A stretch of DNA of 64,000 nt, taken from assembly GCF_040183065.1 (NCBI RefSeq), contig NC_091124.1, positions 62,442,501 to 62,506,500 of the forward strand, given 5' to 3'. The notes beneath the pieces are model-generated. The model searched no databases and had not been told where the DNA came from. It saw only the letters and a list, made by a program, of their open reading frames with translations. The DNA is from Periplaneta americana. Taxonomy: Eukaryota > Arthropoda > Insecta > Blattodea > Blattidae. Numbering within the stretch: position 1 is the stretch's first letter; each line of letters begins with the position of its first letter. Positions 34,541-46,392 of the stretch are shown in pieces. The position numbers and the translations under genes were made by a program.

Positions 34541-34936
34541 GTCAGTTGATTGTAGGATGAAAACACAGTTAATTAAATAATTAAATGTAAAAAAGTATGC
34601 ATAATTGTTGGCTAAACAGTGTAATACGTTAATTAATTTGTTTTAAATCTTTTGTTTTCTATCGTCGCTTGGCAACCTGGATTGTTATTGTCAGTTGATT
34701 GCAGGATGAAAACACAGTTAATTAAATAATTAAATGTAAAAAAGTATGCATAATTGTTGGCTAAACAGTGTAATACAGTGTAATACGTTAATTAATTTGT
34801 TTTACATCTTTTGTTTTCTATCGTCGCTTGGCAACCTGGATTGTTATTGTCAGTTGATTGTAGGATGAAAACACAGTTAATTAAATAATTAAATGTAAAA
34901 AAGTATGCATAATTGTTGGCTAGACAGTGTAATACA
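34477..34936 (+). repeat. three-copy 149-bp tandem repeat
   Basis: Copies begin 'acgttaattaatttgtttta' at 34477, 34626 and 34785. The third is preceded by an extra 10-bp 'taatacagtg' duplication. Copies differ at only a few bases. The start of the unit is also the end of the inverted-repeat arm. Confidence 0.9.
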
Positions 34937-35149
34937 GCCTATTTCGGAACTCCTCTACATAGCATTGCCATAGTATCAAAACCATACATAAATAACGTAG
35001 GTCTAAATCCAAATTTAAGCTTTTATTATTCTCTATCTTTTTTAAATTTTCAAAGAATAGGTTTAGGCTATAATACACAACCATAATATTCCTTAATATT
35101 AGTTTGTGTTACTACCTGAAATAACCTGTAATCAACAAGAGTCCTTATA

Positions 35150-36377
35150 CAGAGTGTCCCAAATTGATTTATACGCTCTTTGAAATATTATTTTCCAGCA
35201 AAGAAATGAGATAGAAATAAATTTTTTCGGTTTGTGATTCAGAAGGCAGTGGAAAGCATGGAAACATGTTCATCTGTTTATAAACAAACATGGCGGTGCA
35301 ATTATCGTGCAATGAACGTAAGTAGATACTGAAATGTTATTGGAAAGTGGAGAATGTTGTTGGGGTTCAACGACGTTGGAGGGTTGAATTTGGAACACAA
35401 CCACCAACAAGGTTAACTATCACAAGAATCCGAGACAAGTTTGAAGTCGACGGAACGGTGCAAGATGTGTTGAAAGGGCGGTGCGGAAGAAAGAGAAGTT
35501 CCACCGATAACGAGAGTGTTGATGCAGTCATGAAGGTGTTTGCACAATCCCCAAAGAAGTCAATGATGCAATGTTCTCATGAGATTAGTATCAGCAAATC
35601 TAGTGTTCATCGAATTTTGCGAGCTCAAAAATGGAAGCCTTACATTCGGAGACTTGTCCACGCACTAAATGAGGATGACCTAGATAGGCGACAGGAATTT
35701 TGTGAGTGGTTCTTGAACATGAGTGATAAAAGGGAAGATTTTTAAGACTTAATTGTTTGGTCACATGAATCCAATTTAAACTTACTGGCACAATTAAGAG
35801 ATACAATTTGTGTACTAGGCTAACGAAAACTCACACATCTTTCAAGGAAAGGCAGTCAATCTTCCAGGAGTAACAGTATAGTGTGGTCTGTCTTCCAGAG
35901 GAATAGGCGTAGGCCTAATTGGGCCGTACTTCTTCGAAGGGACTGTCACGGGTGAGAAATACCTGCAAATGTTGGAAACCACGATTCTACGCCTTAATGA
36001 CCTCTTTAAGAATGCAAAGACGGGGCTCTAGCTCACTTTCATGTCAATATGAGGAATTTTCTCGATCGCACGCTCAATCAGAGATGGATAGGACGAAGAG
36101 GAAGTGCTGCGGAGTTCCCGCCTCGATCTCCGGATTTTACCCCTCCAGACTTCTACCTCTGGGGAGCTTTGAAGGACACAGTGTACGCCACAAAACCACA
36201 AACATTGGAGGAACTGAGAGTTCGGATTGAACATGCCTGTAATGGTATTCCATTAGCAACAATCCAGTTGGTATGTCGCTCTGTTGTACGTCGTTGTACA
36301 AAAATCGTATTTCTGTTTCATCTCGTTGCTGAGAAATAGTGTTTGAAAATGTGTATACATCAATTTGGGACACTCTG
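35150..36377 (+). mobile_element. Tc1/mariner-superfamily element with intact TIRs
   Basis: The 25-bp ends differ at one position (CAGAGTGTCCCAAATTGAT… on both strands). The left flank is TA, the right flank TG, so the TA duplication is eroded. The 1228-bp element carries one decayed transposase gene on the plus strand and sits between the inverted arms 34241-34540 and 36417-36701. Confidence 0.85.
35291..36339 (+). pseudogene. decayed Tc1/mariner-like transposase
   Basis: ATG at 35291 (MAVQLSCNERK) is followed by a stop. An open 132-residue stretch then holds the HTH region (TRIRDKFEVDGTVQDVLKGR, SISKSSVHRILRAQKWKPY) and runs into the RNase-H-like fold. At IVWSHESN, where the family usually has W-S/T-D-E, the first catalytic Asp appears as His. 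Further stops and frame changes occur before AHFHVNMRNFLD and the final frame RWIGRRG…EFPPRSPDFTPPDFYLWGAL. That last frame continues to a proper stop at 36337-36339. The middle region around the second catalytic Asp is shortened. Inactive, but nearly full length. Confidence 0.85.
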
Positions 36378-36416
36378 TGGTTTTATTCTCTTTAGCTTCA
36401 GTCAACAATAGACCCT

Positions 36417-36701
36417 AACAATAATCCAGGTTGCCAGGCGAGGATAGAAAACAAAAAATGTGAAACAAATGAACAAGGTGTACAAACAATTGAATACTCT
36501 TTCAAGTTTAAGTAGGCCTATCAAAATATAGGGTTGCCATTTGAAATCTCAGAGGGGGTGGGTGAGGGAGGGCTGACACCTTAAATGTAATTAATTCTGA
36601 TTTTAAACTTCCCCTGAATATCTAAGTGATGCATTTTTTGTTTAAATTGTTAAATTTAAATAAATACTAGTTATTTAGAGTGGGAAGTTTTGAAATGAAA
36701 G
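36417..36701 (-). repeat. right arm of the large inverted repeat
   Basis: Inverted counterpart of 34241-34540. A second short copy of its outer end ('gaagttttgaaatgaaagc') follows at about 36755-36773. Confidence 0.8.
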
Positions 36702-37259
36702 CTCGGTAAAAGCTTGGGCCTACATGTTTTAATTAAATAGTTTATTTAGACTGCGAAGTTTTGAAATGAAAGCACCTTCCATAGGTACTCATAGTAATGT
36801 GTAAATCGGGTAAAAGAGGAAACTAATCAATGCAAGAATTATGTTGTTTGTTTAGTCAACTGTACTAAGGCAGGTTTCAACTTCATAAGTGAAAGGAATT
36901 GGCCCTCTAATCCCATAATCTCCTGGCTTAGTTGCCTCATGGGCGATGCAAGGATTACATAGGCCTTCTCTGTTTATAATTGATATGAGGTTTAGCCTCC
37001 TAGTAGGCTACTTTTCAGAAATTGTTTTACAGAAGTGGATAGTAACATTTGAGAACATTTAACAGTTTACAGAATGAAATCAAAACAGATTTCAGTGCGA
37101 TCATACGGAAGATTATAAACTTAAATAGACCTAAGTAGGGTACTTAGTCCTAAATAGCCTATTAGATTCCGTTCATACTGTATAAAAGTATTTCTACGCA
37201 ATACGTTTTTATATTAGTAGGCTATTTTAGATTAGAATGTAAACCCAAGTAGGCCTATG
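36702..37259. other. no gene; one dispersed repeat
   Basis: The stretch 36854-36960 ('gtcaactgtactaaggcagg…cttcataagtgaaa') resembles 54252-54370, so it belongs to a dispersed family. Nothing else supported. Confidence 0.45.
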
Positions 37260-37765
37260 GCAAAAGAAGCTTTTAATAGAAAAAGGAGGATCTTCTGCGG
37301 ACCTCTGGAAAAAGAACTTAGGAAGGGACTAGTGAAGTGCTTTGTGTGGAGTGTGGTATTGTATGTGGCAGAAACATGAACATTACGACGAAATGAAGAG
37401 AAACGAATAGAAGCATTAGAAATGTGGATATTGAGGAGAATGGAGCGTGTGAAGTGGACAGACAGAATAAGAAACGAAGCTATGTTGGAAAGAGTGGATG
37501 AAGAAAGAATGATGCTGAAACTGATCAGAAAGAGGAAAAGGAATTGGCTGAGTCACTGGTTGAGAAGACACTGCCTACTGAAGGATGCACTGGAAGGAAT
37601 GGTGAGCGGGAAGAGAGTTCGTGGCAGAAGAAGATATCAGATGATAAACGACATTAAGATATATGGATCATATGCGGAGACTAAGAGGAAGGCAGAAAAT
37701 AGGAAAGATTGGAGAATGATGGGTTTGCAGTGAAAGACCTGCCCATGGGCAGAACACTTATGTAC
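37260..37765 (+). pseudogene. LINE reverse transcriptase C-terminal fragment
   Basis: Plus-strand reading: AKEAFNRKRRIFCGPLEKEL, KCFVWSVVLYVAET, a TGA in place of the usual Trp, TLRRNEEKRIEALEMWILRR, then an open frame (37422-37733). That frame has NWLSHWLRRHCLLKDALEG, RVRGRRRYQMINDIK and a stop. This is the C-terminal third of a non-LTR RT downstream of the catalytic box. The 3' end 'gcagtgaaagacctgccca' matches the minus-strand copy at 27346-27650. Confidence 0.85.
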
Positions 37766-38492
37766 GCCTATGTATGTATGGAGTGAAGAAAAAGCAGTGG
37801 ACATGCACATTTCCCTGCGATTCTATGTCAACAGTCCTGGCACTGTTCTATGTACATAAATTCACAAACTTGCGTACTTACCTAATAAACATGGGTAAAA
37901 ATTTCATGGAAGATGTAACAATAATGAACATGATATTATCTCTATGAAGAATGATGTAACACTGAAGCTATTGTTATTGTTAACAACCTTCAAGCCCTTT
38001 ATTTGAACAATTTGTATGCCTGTAATTTCTAAACTATTTGTCCAATCTAGAATCTAATTGCGTGTTTGAAAAGGCCATGGTCTATTTTGTATTTAGTACA
38101 TTGCATTATGCAAATCCATCTTTAATATGTAATGGGACACGTTTAAACGCGATTTAAATGTTTAACGGTTATAAAAATGTTGCATATTATAAAGTAATAT
38201 AGGCCTACTTGGTATGGTATATTATGAAACTAGTTTATAATATCAGTTATACTTCATTGTACTGCATTGAATGAGTCAATGTTTAGGGAACGAGTGAGTT
38301 TTCTAATTTTGGCAAAAGCTTTAGCATCCAACATGATAATATTTTACAGCACTGGTACAGTACAATGTGATTTTGACTAACGATGAAGACTGTTTATAAT
38401 GATGGTGTATTAAAGAAGTCCTTATGTTGTAACCAATTTGCATGTAGGTTTTATTATCCTTTCCTTACCGTTTTTTTTTACTTTATCGTGAG
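37766..38492. other. no recognised gene
   Basis: Nothing supported. Confidence 0.4.
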
Positions 38493-38502
38493 CTATTCAA
38501 CA

Positions 38503-39022
38503 GTTTGGAATTTAACTGAGGGGGGCACGGATGGCCCAGCACTGCGACCTATTGAGATCTATTGCGCTAACCCTCGATATGGAATGAGATGCGTGCCATA
38601 GATCCCCTACGCGCATCGCCCTAACCACATGACTCCCTTAACGACAGGTCCCTACAGCCGACAGAATCCATATACCATTCCTGCTTCGGCAACTTCCCCT
38701 GTCGGTCCGAGGCGAAACTCCTCCCCCGAGTAAGTCCGCCTTGGTTGCTCGTTGCAGAAGCCATCCAACGTCGCTTAACTACATTCCACGGAGGCCGGTC
38801 GAGAGAGCCAGCAGCTTCGGGAGGCCGCCTGTAGAGTGATCTGAAAAACCAGAAAGTGGCGAAGATGAGTGGGGTTCCATTCGTCTGACAAAGTTACCTG
38901 ATATTCATCCATAGAGGTGAGGGAAAAACCACGAAAAAACCTCACCCAGGCAACTCATCCTGACCGGAAATCGAACCCGGGACCGGAGTTAGACTTGCTA
39001 ACCCTTCAGCCACAACGGTGGA
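38503..39022 (-). mobile_element. long (520-bp) tRNA-headed SINE
   Basis: Perfect 10-bp duplication CTATTCAACA (38493-38502, 39023-39032). Same family as 15323-15905 in opposite orientation; the head is at the right with B box CGGGTTCGATTTCCGG (minus strand). It lacks some of the body near 'cttcgccactt' relative to the other copy. Confidence 0.9.
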
Positions 39023-39169
39023 CTATTCAACACATTAGTAAATCGTTTTCTATAAGGTCCGTTACATGTAGAGTGTATCCTTCAGTGGAATTAGCATATC
39101 GGGTACCACGCTAGTATACATTTTTGGGCCTTATAGCCTACTTTCTCTCGAATACCGTATTTCTGTCAA

Positions 39170-39250
39170 ATATGAACGTTAAGCGGAATCGAACCCGCAT
39201 TCGCCACTCCATAAGCCAAGCCGATGCAAAAGCACACAAGCAGCTGAACA
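39170..39250 (-). mobile_element. tRNA-like SINE head fragment
   Basis: The minus strand has GCGGGTTCGATTCCGC, a T-arm/B box with pairing flanks, plus a preceding tRNA-like stretch without a clean A box or acceptor stem. It is therefore not called as a tRNA gene. Confidence 0.4.
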
Positions 39251-40013
39251 AAGATTGCTTGTCATTGAACTGACATCATCCTCGTCTATTTACAGTGTTG
39301 CAATATCGCCCGACATTTCAATCTTTTATTCTGTAAAATGCATGCAAGATCAGATACTTATGTTAATAGGAAAGTGTATTGATTTTCACCTAAGAATCGC
39401 CAACTTTTCACCACTCTGTATACCTAAGTACCTACCTAATTATTTATCGATCTATCTCTGTCTCTTTCGCACAAACAGTTGAAGTGTCATGCTTGTCATG
39501 AATACACTCTCCGATAATATATTGCATTAAAGAGGGGAGGAACCAATAGTAACTTATTGAGTAGATGTTTCGATTGGACACTTCGTTGGTGACGAAATAT
39601 AGGTCAATGAAACTTCAGCCGCCTTTCATTGATTTTCAATTGTTCCCAACTCCTTGGTCGTTTCTTCCTCTGTCCTCTAGATCAGTAATTCTTAAACTGT
39701 GGTCCACGGACCATGAGGGTCCGAAAGTGAGTTTATAAAATAAAATTTTATTTATTTAATTATGACAATGCAATAAAATATCTGCAATCCCATTAATGTT
39801 TCATTACAGTCAACTGCTAACATTTCTCGTTCAGGTAGCGGCAATAAATTTGATCAAAACCCTGCCGTCATCATACAGTAAGAGGAAATTAGCATTTCAG
39901 CCTTGATTCCCTGATCAGTGTTCATGTTGCTGGTATTGGCGAGTGTAATACGCATGTGTGAGGAAATAACGGTTAGTTAAAAGTTAAAAAAAAGACTAAT
40001 TCCGCAGAAATTA
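39251..40013. other. no recognised gene
   Basis: Nothing supported. Confidence 0.4.
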
Positions 40014-40257
40014 AAGGGTTCAGAACCATAGTGGGCCAAGCGCCATTTACTAAAACCGTAGAAAACAAGGGTTAAAATGAAGTTATTACCATAACTCAAT
40101 GGAAACAACTACCAAGTAATATAAAGTATACACATTCAAACTAAATAATACGGGGTCTATGTCACTCTTCATTAAACTATGGTATTCACTTAACTTTAAT
40201 CCTTGCTTTCTCCGTTTTCAATAAATGGCGCTTGGCCCACTATGGCTCTGAACCCTT
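40014..40257. mobile_element. MITE with ~55-bp TIRs
   Basis: Left AAGGGTTCAGAACCATAGTG and right inverted with one difference, continuing ggccaagcgccattta on both sides. 244 bp; no reliable target duplication, superfamily open. Confidence 0.8.
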
Positions 40258-41305
40258 CAAATCTTAGTTTTTTGAATGAACTGAAGGAACAACGGTGCGC
40301 TTTTTAAAAGTACAGGAAAAAGGAGAAGCGCTAATAAAAAATATATTTATGGGAAAATCGACTTCAAAATAATGTTTTCGACATATTCGAGATACTCTCT
40401 TAGCAACTCTTGCGGATACAGTGTCGCCTAATATTACTGATGATTTTATTGTGCGCCTAAATCATCTAAAATAAACGTTCAGACTTTATTTCTCTTCCCC
40501 TAAATCAGAAAATGACTGGATAAGGGATCCATTGCTTTGTCAATCAATTTAGAAAATCAAATCCTTGAAGTCTTCATAATAGGATCAGCTTGAGAAATAA
40601 TTATTATCATGAGATGGCTCCATGGAACTTGCTTTCAAGCAGAGTAACCTTTCTGACATTTGGTTGTGCGTGAGGAATACATACCCAAAACTGGCAGAAA
40701 AATCTAACAACTATTACTTCCCTTCTGCATAAAGTATTTGTGCGAAAAGACTTTTTGCAGCCTTGCGTACATGAAAAACAAGTAGGCCTACTTCTGGGCG
40801 TCAGATAGCCATAGCGACTAAAAATTTTTGTGTGGCGATTGAATTGTTTATTGAGTTAAAATGTTTAAGGCTTTGATACATTTTATGTCACTAATACATA
40901 ATATTAACAAAAGCGGTTGTACAAAAAGAAATTCGAATGTGCTATACAGATTAATATTATAGGCGTACATTTGTTGTGCATCTCAAGATATTGTCATTAC
41001 ATAGTTTCAGTGGAGAGCGCAGAACGTCTCTGAGACCGTGTGTTTACTTTGCACAGATATTTAATATTGTTTAAAATATTTAAGTAAATGCATTTTAACT
41101 TACTTCGAATGGTTTTCCCATTGCATGGGTGGGCAAAATGTGGTGGCTCCTGAAATTAAAGGGACCGGCTCTTGAAATTTGTTTTTAAATTTTGTCTATT
41201 CCTGGTAAAAATGATCTTTTCTGCTTATAGCTAAGCTGTCTTTTTAATAAATCTCACAACTTGCTCTCCTCACCAAGCGAAGCTAGTATGATCAACATAG
41301 CCTAG

Positions 41306-41306
<1 letters not shown>
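40258..41306. other. no recognised gene
   Basis: Nothing supported. Confidence 0.4.

Positions 41307-41360
<54 letters not shown>
41307..41360. repeat. (ATT)n microsatellite
   Basis: About 18 att/tta triplets. Confidence 0.95.
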
Positions 41361-41361
<1 letters not shown>

Positions 41362-41454
41362 CCATGAATATTCTTATAAAATCTTTGAAACGTAATATTT
41401 TCACAGCCATCCAATTTTTAACAAATTTTAAATTTTTTATTTTAGTACGTTATT

Positions 41455-41692
41455 TTACGACGCTTTATCAACATCTTAGGTTATTTAGCGTCTGAATGAG
41501 ATGAAGGTGATAATGCCGGTGAAATGAGTCCGGGATCCAGCACCGAAAGTTACCCAGCATTTGATCATATTGGGTTGAGGGAAAACTCCGGAAAAACCCT
41601 CAACCAGGTAACTTGCCCCGACCGGGAATCGAACCCGGGCCATCTGGTTTCGCGGCCAGACGCACTAATCGTTACTCCATAGATGTGGACCT
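41455..41692 (-). mobile_element. tRNA-derived SINE, second family
   Basis: Plus strand starts 'ttattttacgacgctttatc' and ends in the inverted head 'ccgaccgggaatcgaacccg…gttactcca'. Same family as 11035-11271 and 52469-52938. Target duplication not resolved. Confidence 0.85.
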
Positions 41693-42264
41693 TTTTGTTT
41701 ATGAACATCAAACAAAATACATTAGGAACAGCAAAAGATGATCTAACATCTGTACAGATTTCTGCGCACAAAACTTAGGCACCCATATGCCGTATGGCTC
41801 CATACAGACAAAAGTTTCTTTTCCCCATACGATTAATTAAAAAAATTGTAGGTTCCCATACGATGAATGGCCCCATATGGCCTCCATGACAGCACTGACT
41901 ATAGTCCAACAACAAATGTTTCAAAATGCGCGGAAACCAAGTGCTCCTACCGGTCATACTGGAGTGGGGATTTAGTTATTTTGGTTTAAACTCTTAATGA
42001 ATGCTGACCTGCACTCGTGAAGTACGGTTTACTTCAGATAGTGTAATGTAGCATTGTTCTATTTCTAATTCTTTAGCATATTTTAGGCTAATCTTAAAAT
42101 ATAAAATGGTCTAGCTCTCTGTCACCCTCGCGTTATCAGTTGGTGGGTGTGAAAGTATGACATCATGCGCGACGCAAGAAAGCGTAATGTTTAGTCTGTT
42201 GCCACACGATTTCACCAAATTCTATTTTTAACTATTGCAGATGATAGATAAAATGATGAAATGA
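41693..42264. other. no recognised gene
   Basis: Nothing supported. Confidence 0.4.
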
Positions 42265-42420
42265 TAAAGGGAAACGGGATTACCCCGAGTGAAATCCTCT
42301 GCAATCGTCTCCTTTGTGCACCACAAATTCTATTACGGTCTGGCCGGGAATGGAACCCGGACCCTCCCGGATGGAAGACCGCGCTAGCGCTTGAGGACAG
42401 AGGCTGCAGAGGGTAATGCA
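42265..42420 (-). mobile_element. tRNA-derived SINE-like element
   Basis: The minus strand carries a B-box region 'cgggttccattcccgg' (one base off the consensus) and a head-like 'ctagcgcggtcttccatc'. Limits approximate; family distinct from the others. Confidence 0.55.
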
Positions 42421-43633
42421 CTTGTATTTCTAATTCCTTTATTACCTTTGCAATATCACTTCTACCTTTGTGATCATTATGAATATTGTGAGAAGCAAGT
42501 GACAAAGATCTACCTTTTTATTATTGTTTAATTTAACGATTAACATCCATTTTCATACGATCTAAGTACTACAAGAGAATGTGAACAAATGAGAGCTGCT
42601 GCACTAGCCCATACCACGTAAATGTCTGTGATAGGTATTTCATCAATTCATAACAGTAATAATGAAACCGAAATAGCGTAATATGTATCTAGCCTATTTA
42701 CGGTTCGCCTGCCAAATAATAGTTAAATATTTTTCTTTTGTTTCAATAAACTTTTCAAACATGTAATACTGAATTTAATAACGATTGAACGAATATGTAG
42801 AGCTTGGTATTTATGCAATTGTTCGCGCTGAAATAATTTCATATTTCACAGTACACAGAAATTGGCGTAACGTTTATTATTCGTTTCGTAGCAATTCAGT
42901 CTTTTGTTACGTTACCAATGCCATGATCGTTTATACAGAGAGTTCCATATATAATTTGAGAGCGGGTACAGTGCCTCCTCCCACATAAGCTGGGTCTCTT
43001 TTGCATCCAAGCCGGGCTTGACCTCAAGGCATTGCACGTCATTCTAACGTAATGGTTCAGCGCGGTATTAGCCCTCGCAACTTAGCTGCTCTAGAATGTT
43101 ATGCTACTTATCTGGGGTCTTTTTGACCCCATGAATATTTGTTGTTAATAATTAGGATATGTTGTAGCTTTCTGGTACTGCATTTTTATACTATGCAGTA
43201 CAAGCCAATTTAAGTTTTTATTACACCCAGATTTTCTTACTATGTTTAAACAATTAATTAATTAGTTTAATGGCAGACTATTCTGTATCTGTGTTTGTAT
43301 TTTTTCGTCAGAGAACACATTTACTTTCCTTGAAATAAATCACAAAAAGGAAAATATTATTGTATCAAGTGTTAATTATTATGTTTAATCAATTAGTTAA
43401 TGAATTAATTTAACCTCATCACCTGCTGCAGTAGAAAGAACAAGAAGCTAATTTTACAATAATACAAATAATTATTCTTGAACCTACAACATTTTACCCA
43501 TAACCTACATGGCAGTTTATGCTATATTTGTTTCATTTGGTCAGTTTTCAGAGTATACATGTTCAGTTTTGCTTACAACAAAACACTATCACTGCAAAAT
43601 AATTCTAACTATAAAATAAAGATGTGTTCTATA
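42421..43633. other. no recognised gene
   Basis: AT-rich; one small perfect hairpin GGGGTCtttttGACCCC at about 43115-43131. Nothing else supported. Confidence 0.4.
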
Positions 43634-45672
43634 GCTTAGGCCAGCGGTTCCCAAACTTTTTCAGCCACGGAGCCCTTTTTGAAGCAAAAGTTTCTCGTGG
43701 AGCCCCAAGAAATTTTTAGTTTTTAGTTATATCTGTCTATGTTCTATGAAGCATATTACACACGATACGTATATGAAAGTATGAATAATAAGATATATTA
43801 ATAATAATGTGAAAGAGTACTGGAGATAATGTTATTTAAATCTACAAAATGATATAACAACTAGTTAAGATATTTAAAAAATGTTACAATGTTGCATGTA
43901 CGCTCGAAGTTAATGTGAAGAATGTGCGTGTTTCTTGCGGCAGAGTTTGTCACTGTCCGTTGTCACAGAAGTGAGTTTGAAGATGTATATCGTCTTCTGT
44001 GTCCAAACAAGCTCGACTTTTTTGTAGCCGTGTACCTCGACAAGGCCGATTCATAGAGATACGTAGTACCAAAAGGCAGTAAGATAAATTTAACTTTTGA
44101 ACTTAATATCAAAAGATCCTCCCCTAACTGAGCCCAAAATTTCACAAGTGGTTTGCTTTTAAATGATGCCTGACACCATGTTTATAAGGACCTCATATTC
44201 TGCCGCGGTGAGGGCTGCTGGTTTTGACTTCACTGGAAATGGATCTACAAACCAATCATATTTCTTTCGAATCGATTCCTGAGTGTTCCTTGGCAAGTAT
44301 GAATTCATATTTTGAAGCAAATTGTCAAGGTGTTATTTTATTATTGCTATGAATGAGTCATTCACTGTTGTGTTATTTAATTCTAAGTTTGAAATCAATT
44401 ATTCTCGACGCTTTCTATGTAGAACGCTATCTTTTTCTTCAGCGCGGCAATTTTGTCACTAACATCGAATATAGTCTTCCGTTTACCTTGTATGGATGTG
44501 TTGAATTAGTTAATTTTAAAAAATGTCTGCCAAGTAACATAATTTGCACAACCATTCCTGATCATTCAAATAATCTGGTAGCAAATTATTTTGGTCATTC
44601 GAAAGTAAAGAAACTTCCGTTCAAAGTTCAAGTAAACGGGATAACGCTTTATCACGCGACAACCATCGCACTTCTATGTGTAATAACAATAACTTGTGTA
44701 GGCCTACACTTCCCATAACTTTGTACAGAATATTGAGTAGCCTACACTGCAAAGATCGTGCCTTAACAAAGTTGATAATTTTGACGACGTTGTGTACTAC
44801 TTGCTTTAACAACGCTGGCATTTTTTTTCTTTGCGAGAGCATGTTGGTGTAGTACACAATGACTACTTGTGCAGTTTTTTTTTAAACTTTCTTGATCCTT
44901 GTAACAGCGCCAGAAACAGGGCCTACCATGGCCTTTGCGCCATCTGTGCACACGTCAATGCAATTTTCCCAAGGTATCGAGTCTTTAATGAAATTTCAGT
45001 ACAGCTTGTAGAGGATGGCAATAGCTTGCAGAACAAAATATCTTCATGAAGGGACATGATAATTCGTACCGCACAAACGTCATTAACACAGCTAATCCGG
45101 CAACGTCCGTAGATTCATCAAGTTGTTGCAAAAATTTCATATGACTGATACGGAAAATTATTATATTTTTAACATCGTTTGATAGATTCTGTATTCGATT
45201 ATGCACAATGTTATTTGATAAAGACACACTGAAGATCAAGTTTGCAGTTTTATCGTCCACCATGCACTTCACTACCGTCACTAATAGTGGTTTCATAAGA
45301 GTTTCAACATGAATGAGGTTTACCAGCAAGAGCCAGGTCATGACTAATCAAGTACGACGCTTCCAGTGCTTTCTCGTTATTTGTCTTTTACATGAGATAA
45401 AAAATATTGTCTGAACTGCATGGAGTTCGTCAGTTTTTCTTTTAAAGTACTAGTCTGTAGTTTCATTTAGTGCTGCTCATCGGAGTGACTACTACCGCGG
45501 AGGAATCGGAGATTACGAATAAAGCTCTCCACCGGTGATCTCCGGTACTATCGTAGGTGGAACAGGGAACATACGGAGGGATGCGGTGGTTCGGAGCGAA
45601 GCGAAGTTGGAAGACTTAGAGCTCAAGGACGACCGGCGCGTACGGACTGACGGTAGTTGTGAGTGGAATAAA

Positions 45673-45846
45673 ATGGCACCAAATCTTATATCCGTCGCAT
45701 GGAAATTCTTTAATTTAGTTGAAGATAATAATAAAGTCGCACGCTGTGAAATTTGTGGGCGAATTTACTCTAATGGTGGTGGTACTTCGAATTTGTTAGA
45801 CCATTTGAAGCGATCGCACAATCGCGAATTTGAAGAAAGTAAGTAA
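45673..45846 (+). pseudogene. BED zinc finger exon of the nested hAT
   Basis: Fifty-eight codons from ATG include MAPNLISVAWKFFNLVEDN, CEICGRIYSNGG, and TSNLLDHLKRSHNREF. This is a BED-type finger: C-x2-C followed by N-L-x2-H-L-x4-H. The frame ends in 'gaagaaagtaagtaag', where GTAAGT (45839-45844) is a good splice donor. A candidate acceptor 'tttttattacag' ends at 46692, but no catalytic transposase sequence follows. It is therefore probably the 5' DNA-binding exon left after an internal deletion. In-frame codons upstream to 45535 lie in the TIR region and are not needed. Confidence 0.75.
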
Positions 45847-46238
45847 GTAAATTTAATTGTTCAAAACACTTTTGAACGCTTTTAAAAAGCGTGTTTACTT
45901 TGATTTATATTTAAAAGTTCTAATAAAAATAATTTCGTGGCTTTGCGTGCAGACAAAGTAACATTGCGAATGAAAAACTGAAAAGCAGAAGAATTTCAGC
46001 AAAAAAGGACCCTCTAAGATTGATCCAGAATATTGTTACGAGATGAAACTCTAAACTTCAGTGATGAGCCCCTTATTTGAAATGAAATATGAGTTGGTGA
46101 TTGTGTTGCCAGAAAAGCCAAACGCTCCTAGGACGCTAACGGGTCCGTATTTGGAAATCTCTATGGCGTGGACCAGGTAGATAGATTCTCTGAGTAGACC
46201 AAAATTTTAAAATGTAGGTATGTAAGTGTTAGGCTAAC

Positions 46239-46392
46239 ATTAAGAGCCGCGGTTGTGGTACTCGTACTTGCTGTCAAAAATAAATTATTACCATTCAGAT
46301 ACACATTGACGGTTAATTAAGAGCCGCGGTTGTGGTACTCGTACTTGCTGTCAAAAATAAATTATTACCATTCAGATACACATTGACGGTTA
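46239..46392. repeat. 77-bp tandem duplication
   Basis: 'attaagagccgcggttgtgg…cacattgacggtta' occurs twice with essentially no differences (starts 46239 and 46316), so the duplication is recent. Confidence 0.95.
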
